Source: Haemonchus contortus (lineage: Eukaryota > Nematoda > Chromadorea > Rhabditida > Trichostrongylidae). From it: 64,000 nucleotides of DNA. The stretch is from contig LS997565.1 of the NCBI GenBank assembly GCA_000469685.2, forward strand, positions 31,032,645 to 31,096,644, written 5' to 3'. How positions within the stretch are numbered: position 1 is the first letter of the stretch; every line of letters begins with the position of its first letter. The notes under the pieces are model-generated. The model was not told the origin of the DNA and made no database searches. It worked only from the letters and a program-made list of their open reading frames with translations. Both the position numbers and the translations under genes were made by a program. Below, piece by piece: positions 58,086 to 64,000 of the stretch.

Positions 58086-58767
58086 AAAGGTGCTATAAGG
58101 GTTGCAAATGTTTGGTGTTTGGTATGCTAATGAGGATAAAGAATTATTTCTTAGTGTTTAATACTTATTGGCGATTAAGTGGACGAAGTAATTAAAGACA
58201 TGTACTGTATTTTAATATATGTAGTTAAAAGTATTATGAATTAAAGTATCATTTCTAAACTAAGTGATGTTTCAATTTCCCTTATTGTTTATTCTGTTCT
58301 ATATCCTATATTAGAAAAGAATACTAAATTATTGTTAAATATTCACCTGTGTGTTGATGTTCATAATAGAGGTGTGTTCACATGTACCGTACCCTTAACA
58401 TTATTCGTAATAGCCTATGTTCTCCCTTCTTTACGATAAGTCAGTTGTATCATTGATCAATATATCCCGTCTGCTTCATACACGGACGAATATATATGGA
58501 GTCCATCACCAAAAGGAGCGTGCACATATATGTCCGCGCGCATCACGCTGCCCATATCTTCCCATTTAAATTAATGAATTCGTTTATGTTTTTTGTTTTT
58601 TTGTTGCGATGTTAGTTCAAATACTCCGCTTTTAGCGATGTTTGTAAATCGTCATTGAATCAATTGCTTATATTGCGTAACTCCGTTTTTATATATTGGT
58701 AAATCGAATGATTTTTTAACATTGTGTATTATAGATGAGTTCCGGAGTTAATGAGTTACTTAATGTT

Positions 58768-58853
58768 ATAGGTACATATAAAAATGTTAGTAATATAGTT
58801 TCAACATACAGTAGATTATTATAAGAATAGTTTTACTATCGCAACCGGTGTAC
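58768..58853 (-). repeat. Short direct repeat A, inner copy
   Basis: GTTATAGGTACATATAAAAATG ... TACTATCGCAACCG recurs at 59673-59757 with ~80% identity by eye, 905 bp away. It flanks the upstream pseudo-LTR on both sides, as expected if a partial tandem unit precedes the element. Confidence 0.8.
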
Positions 58854-58982
58854 ATTTTAACTGTGGGCTACCGTTTGAACGTTGTTTCAGTTTTGGCAGG
58901 TATGTTTTACTATTAATATTTATTCATCAAATAAGATTCCTTTGTTGTCGTTCATCACATGTTTTTGTTATAGATTTCTGGT

Positions 58983-59540
58983 GCTAACTCACTCCGTTTA
59001 ATTGTTCCGAACACAACCATGAATAAAGGTCTATAGTTTAAATCCATGTATTCAGTGTGAGGGACACGCTCATGCGCCCGTGGTTGCCACGTTCGTTACT
59101 ACTGCGACTCACCGCCTTCTGGTTATTACAGCTAAAGTATGTAAATTTAGTCAATACCATTCTTTTATATGTTTGCTTCGGTGTACTTTCTTCATTATAC
59201 TACCAATATAGACTTACAATAATATGCTATTAGCTATTATAATTGTTTTGCATAGTACTGTTTGTAGATTAAGTGTTTTTAAAACGGTAATATTTATCTT
59301 AAACTAACTATTGTTCACAGTTGTTATTGAACTCTCACATAATTCGTATTATTAGTACTATAATAATGCAATTGTAACCTAATATATACTAAACATATTA
59401 TTGTTATAGAGTTTTAAGCATTTGGAATGATTCTCCAATAAATTAGTACTTTTTAATATAGTAATAGTCTGACATTTGATGTTTTACTTATAAGTAACTG
59501 TAAAGTTAATTGTATAAGTAGCCTCTATAAATGTACAGAA
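58983..59540 (-). repeat. Pseudo-LTR, upstream copy (5' of element)
   Basis: Starts GCTAACTCACTCCGTTTAATTG on the + strand and ends CCTCTATAAATGTACAGA. Direct repeat of 54281-54795. It carries an extra ~45 bp around 59072-59125 relative to the other copy. Confidence 0.85.
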
Positions 59541-59672
59541 ACATACACTACATATTAGTATAAAAACTTAATATTACCCAGTCAGTTAAGAACTGGTGTC
59601 TACTCTTTAGTAGTGCTAAACTGTTCTTTACTACTTTGAAAGACTGTTTTCGCCCTAATCATTAATCAGTGT

Positions 59673-59757
59673 TATAGGCACACATAAAAACGTTGACAAT
59701 ATAGCTTCAACATATGGAAGATCATTGTTACAATAGTTTTAGTATCGCAACCGTGCC
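59673..59757 (-). repeat. Short direct repeat A, outer copy
   Basis: GTTATAGGCACACATAAAAACG ... TTTTAGTATCGCAACCG; partner of 58768-58853. It is taken as the approximate 5' limit of the element. Confidence 0.75.
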
Positions 59758-60600
59758 TTCTATGCATACTTTGATAAGCCTTCTATGCATACTCTGATCA
59801 TATCCGTGGTTTTCGTGTTGTATGTACTTTTGTTGAGACTGCTCCTGTCTTAGATGTACTCATTTTATCTCAATTATTTTACCTGTTCTGCAACTTGAGA
59901 ACGCCATTACATAAATTTGTTGTCGCGTACTGCAAGGATCGTTCTAAGGGTACGCCGGGCGTGCCGACGCCTGTAGGTCACCGTCGCAACTGACCCCCTA
60001 CAATCAACATGATCGCGCGGGAATCACGCGTCACAACAAGGTTACTCTCGTCGCGGTCGTGACATTCGCCCTATTCAACTCATCTCCATCTCGACGTGTT
60101 TTGGCTCCCTTCTTTATCTCGCGACGACCCATTAGGGCTTCGGCCTTTAGAATATCTCTTGGTCAACTGCATTCTCACTCCACTCACTATGTCTCCACCG
60201 AGGACTTCGTGTGTTACATTTGATGTCATGATACTTTGATGAGACCCCCTCTTCAAGACTGATTCTTTTTCTGCCTTTTTTCCTTCACATTGAACTTGGT
60301 TCTTGCATATTGCATCGAATGCCATTACTTCGTCCGGTAAACTGTTGCATTAGATGTCGAATAAAATTGTGTGTGGTAAAATAAAAAATATACCCGTCTA
60401 GCTGCAGCCTAAAATAATATACGTGCACGAGGTAGAATCACCGAAGTACGACATATGTGGTTGTGGTATTGTTAGTGGGTTTATTCGCTGCAATACTATT
60501 GATACTGATTAACTTGGAAAGTTTAATAGTGTCCTGGATTAACTTAGTTCGCAAAAATTGCGGGATATGTATTAAATAAGACCGATGCTGAAAAATACAA
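59758..60600. other. No gene recognised
   Basis: About 840 bp. The 81-codon minus-strand frame at 60080-60325 has no recognisable motif. The TAAAATAAAAAATA stretch near 60380 may be an element end. Confidence 0.45.
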
Positions 60601-60603
60601 TGA

Positions 60604-61515
60604 CCGTGTGGCGCGAGCTGAAAAAGTCTTCATTCGTCAGTCAACTAAGAGAGAAGACAATGAGATCAGTGACACAGCTCTTAGGCCACCCCCATTCCCT
60701 CTCACTACCAAGCCATCATGTGGTAGGCCGCGTCCTAGTATAAATATCTTTGGTCTGCATACTTCGGATGACGAAAATGAAGAGCATTCCGAATATCAAG
60801 GCTCTACTAGTGGTTATTCATAATGGTAATTTTCGTGTTATTACTCACATTTCCACGCCTTTTTCTATTTTTTGTGCGCGAAGGCCATTCGGGGTTCTAA
60901 TGTATGAATATTATTTCCGTTTCGTATTTCCCTTATTTTATTTTAACACACTCGCGAAGAACGCGCGTTTTGCGAATGCGTCCCCCGCGGACGGGCGTCT
61001 ATTTTGCTGCACTGGTCGTGGCAGCCCATATGATCCGCCACCTTTTCAGACAACACAGGTATGAACGACGACAAACTGAACCGAAGTTTCAACGCGTTAT
61101 TGTTCGACAGCGACGAGGACTTGGAAGATTCTGCGAAGGACGACGGCAGCGTCCTCCTTGTCAATGATGATGTGGATGAATCGGATGACGAACATGAGAA
61201 GGACGAGATTTCAATGTAGATAGCTGGTCTAATAATGTGAGGAGGCTTTTTCTCTTCCTATTTGAACAGGAGCTGGCTGTTGTAGGAACTGTGAAGCTTC
61301 CTGCTGCAGAGATTTCGGTTTCTTCCTTATTTTCCTGAACGACGAGTTACTCGCTTTTGGAAACGCTGCAGGAAATCAATCTGTAGGAACTCATCAAACC
61401 GGTGAAATTCAGCGAAACTGATGCACAAGAAGTGATGCAATTTCTAGGATTGTGCTTTTATATGGGACTCGTGAAGATGCCAACATTGCACCACTACTGG
61501 TCAACTGAAAATTGT
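60604..61515 (+). pseudogene. piggyBac-type transposase remnant
   Basis: A clear family block lies at about 61395-61510: KFSETDAQEVMQFLGLCFYM, then GLVKMPTLHHYWSTENCTPE. It matches the FLGLLxxMGLVKxPxxxDYWS segment of DDE_Tnp_1_7 (piggyBac) proteins. A 52-codon frame at 61061-61219 encodes an acidic N-terminal-like stretch (FDSDEDLEDSAKDDG), typical ahead of piggyBac catalytic domains, and 60604-60822 ends in a second acidic patch (SDDENEEHSE). Stops lie between, and the copy is cut off at 61527 by a LINE insertion. TTAA-type MITEs occur elsewhere in the window, though a link is not shown. Confidence 0.7.
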
Positions 61516-61526
61516 ACGCCGGAAAC

Positions 61527-62510
61527 ATTTGATTTGATTTGATTTGATTTGATTTATTACACGAGTTACCTCGTATGAAATCAACAAGCACAAAAACTAA
61601 CCACTGAATATTCGAAACGCAAATGGCATCAAAACACAAGGCACTGGGATAAAATAGTTAAATGTAGGGTAGCAAAAAATACAAATGCAAAGAGAAAGTA
61701 AAAGCAAAAAACTGGAAAACATACAAAAAAAGTGTCAGTACGACAGATGAACAGAAGTTACGATAAGTATTGGGACACCTGTCTTTTGTAATGAGCGTAT
61801 GATTCGGGTGCCCCACGCTGCCCCACAATTTTATTAAACTCCATACCAGCACGGTGATGAAAGAAATGGCTTCTATACCTAGATTTTAGTCGAGGAATAA
61901 AGACCTTGATACTTCCGTCACGAGTACGAGAGTCGCCTGAGGAGAGTTTGTGTTCGTCTACTGAAACCTCGCCAATAATAATTTCGTATAGCTAGATCAA
62001 GTCATGTTTTTTCCTTCACTTCTCAAGCGTCTAGAGGCCGAGAATCTTATTTCTAATCGCACTGTTAGGTATTTTCGCGTAGTCATATCCATCGACTCTG
62101 ACCATTACTTTCTGGTAAAGTCATTTTTTACTTTTTCAAGAGCCTTGATTGAGGAAATTCTGTGTGGAGTGTATATAACAGTCCCACGCTTGAGCAGTGG
62201 GCAAATGTTCGTTCTGTATGCACCTAGAAGAACCTCAGTGTCTTCTCAGGCAATGGCCTTAAAAAAGTTGTATAACTTGTTGGTAGCCTTGCTGACAATT
62301 ATGCTCACATGTTCGTCAAAGCTAAGGTTACGACAAGTAATGGAACCCATATCTGTAATTTTGTCCTAATATGTAGAGATTTGCCGTCTATATGGTAGGA
62401 GCTGCACCAACTGAGAGATTGGGATAGAATTAGAACCTTAGTTTCATACACTGACAGAGGAAGATCCCAAATCTCGGGCTACTCGCAGACAGTATTGATA
62501 GTATTACCTA
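61527..62510 (-). mobile_element. CR1-like LINE, 3' portion, inserted in the piggyBac remnant
   Basis: On the minus strand, in order: CRNLSFDEHVSIIVSKATNK, LYNFFKAIA, EVLLGAYRTNICPLLKRG (family RAYKTYVRPILEYG), SIKALEKVKNDFTRK, ASRRLRSEG, LSSGDSRTRDGSIKVFIPRL and KSRYRSHFFHHRAGMEFNKI, the C-terminal end of a CR1-type polymerase. Its 3' end is AATAAATCAAATCAAATC, a short tandem-repeat tail (ATTTG/TTTGA unit, + strand 61527-61555) rather than poly(A), as known for CR1 clades. It is 5'-truncated near 62510 and carries several stops. Confidence 0.82.
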
Positions 62511-62699
62511 GACCGTAGGTTAATTGTGGTTATATTTGTGTATGTCTTTTCATATTCTTTTCAAAGTGCTTTTCAATAGTAATTCCTTTTCATTTGTTAG
62601 TATTTACCCATTCTCTTCATATCATACGTAGTTTGCTATAAATAGTGTATTTTACGATGTGAGCTGGTAATACGTAGAATGTCAGTAACATCAGTTTAT

Positions 62700-63060
62700 A
62701 TCGAAGGCATCCTGGGACGCTTAGATGTCCCACGTAGGCCATGGTAGGACCGTGTGCCCAACGCCGAAGGAGCTCGGCGCTGGGTTAGCAACCCTTGTAG
62801 CGTACTGCGGAGGTAGTGCCAGCCTGTTGGTGCTCACAATGGAGACTGGTGCAACCTCAGGCCTAGCAAGTTCGTGTGGCAGTTGAATACGAGCATGGCG
62901 AGCGGGCAGAAGACCCCGGTCACCTAGCTCACGCCGCCCGGGACGCCCTGTCGAGCAACCACCGATGCGGATCGGCCTCAGCGGGCCGTCATCGACGGCG
63001 CGACAAGAGTCTCTGAGGGCTCCATAGTTGCTGTGGCCATGAAATTTCGTTCGTTCTTCT
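62700..63060. other. GC-rich island with several short hairpins
   Basis: About 350 bp, distinctly GC-rich against AT-rich flanks. TGGGACGCTTAGATGTCCCA, CGCCGAAGGAGCTCGGCG and GGGTTAGCAACCC each form perfect small stem-loops in close succession (62715-62800). No protein frame is convincing. It could be the 5' region of a non-LTR retroelement, a structured RNA, or a captured fragment. Confidence 0.45.
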
Positions 63061-64000
63061 CCATTCTAAGTTTGACACCTTCCTAAACGTCTCTGTGTTT
63101 TCGTTTTTTCACCGTGGCTTCTGAAGACAAGACTATATATGTCCTGCGCCTCTTCAATTAAGCGACCTCGCGTAACTTTCAGTAAATAATCCAATAGTCA
63201 AAACCCCTGCCCCGTGTCGGTCATGCTTTATGGTTTAATTTGAGACCTTGCACGTGTTTTCCGGGATGTCCCCGTCAGCCAGACTGTCAGGCTAGGCCTC
63301 ACGACGGCCTAATTTTTTTCATTTATGCAGTTTACGTTTGCAAAGTTCTGCTCCCTAAGGATCGGACTCACTGCTTCTAATTTTGTAGAAATGGGCCTAC
63401 TACTTTAATCACTCAGCTGTCCTCTCCAATCCTGTTTTTCAGTCGATCGCCGCATTAGCACCGAAATAGCTAAGAAGAACTTTACCTTTGGGCCAGACAG
63501 TGAACTCTTCATTGTCGGTCTGGTCCAAAATTAGACATTCAGAAAACATGTCGACCGCGCACATCGATTGAGATCGCTGGCAAATAGAAGCTAATTTTGT
63601 CACAGTAGTCTATTACGATCTCGTTCACAACAGCTCAATGATAGGTCTAGGAGAAACCGGAATTCTTGTCGTCCTTTTATTCTGTGTAATCGCTAAAGTC
63701 TTCTCGCTGTTAGTCGCCGTTTGCATCTCCGTCGTGCTTGCTGGCTTACTTATTCGGTAATTATGAGGAAATTCTATTTTGGTTGCTTCTTCATGATACA
63801 ATAAATACAAATGTCAAACCGGACATCACAAAGAAATAAACGAGCCGATGTAAAAAGGCGGATTTTATACTACAGAATTTCCCAAAGTGCCCCCCCCCCC
63901 CCAGAGCTGCAAGAACCACCCTGCAGTTCGCATACTCACAAGCCTGTGGACGTCTCCTCCACATATGGGGTCTCACAAAAGTGCCGCTCAGATTCGAGCA
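63061..64000. other. No gene recognised
   Basis: The right edge of the window. It contains a 14-base poly-C tract near 63889-63902 and no supported exon; a gene extending to the right cannot be judged. Confidence 0.45.

Larger units (their letters stand above)
54281..59757 (-). mobile_element. Penelope-like retroelement with N-terminal GIY-YIG (Naiad-like)
   Basis: A minus-strand element, about 5.4 kb. Its ~2.3-kb broken coding region (57600-55284) is flanked by direct repeats (54281-54795 and 58983-59540, ~515-560 bp), the pseudo-LTR arrangement typical of Penelope-like elements. A further short repeat pair (58768-58853, 59673-59757) shows a partial head-to-tail unit at the 5' side. Domain order in reading direction is GIY-YIG nuclease then reverse transcriptase, the reverse of canonical Penelope. 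The permuted order is known for the Naiad/Chlamys group. Few disruptions are seen, so insertion is fairly recent. Exact ends and target duplication are not resolved. Confidence 0.85.

Overview
The window looks like nuclear DNA of a nematode, most likely a strongylid (clade V, hookworm-like) worm; the species is an inference. Coding sequence occurs as short exons with GT..AG introns and nematode-type acceptors (TTTTCAG). The larger gene has the Ig/FN3/DB-module architecture known from nematodes. The rest is saturated with eukaryotic transposon relics. No bacterial operon, rRNA or canonical tRNA was found. Most open frames longer than 60 codons are chance frames in AT-rich intron or repeat DNA.

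Layout. 1-22 kb is mostly gene-poor. It holds a possible two-exon gene remnant (1327-1854), a Tc1-type relic (2342-3170), a TIR element with palindromic ends (9025-9548), tRNA-derived SINE copies, a G/C-tract inverted repeat (14069-14465), a 506-bp Tc1-type MITE with TA target duplications (15321-15826), unassigned minus-strand exons near 18.4-18.95 kb, and a TTAA-flanked MITE copy (19626). 23.0-42.3 kb is one 33-exon + strand gene for a ~1451-aa type I membrane protein (signal peptide, Ig, DB and FN3 modules, one TM helix, cytoplasmic NPAY motif). I reconstructed it exon by exon; all 32 junctions are phase-compatible and the sum (4356 nt) is a whole number of codons. Its introns carry SINEs, a foldback element and MITEs.

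44.0-48.4 kb is a second + strand gene that I reconstruct as ddi-1 (ubiquitin-like domain plus retropepsin-type aspartyl protease, 8 exons, 888 nt). Each of its three large introns holds a different transposon: RTE LINE, mariner, TTAA MITE. A 60-nt in-frame segment interrupts the Ubl domain and may be a retained or non-canonical intron.

48.4-64 kb is a repeat field. It contains a ~140-bp degenerate satellite, CR1-like LINE fragments, a long inverted repeat with tRNA-like arms, a nearly complete Penelope-like retroelement (54.3-59.8 kb, minus strand), a piggyBac-type transposase remnant split by a CR1-like LINE, and a GC-rich structured island. In the Penelope-like element the GIY-YIG endonuclease domain lies upstream of the reverse transcriptase, i.e. 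the permuted (Naiad/Chlamys-like) order.
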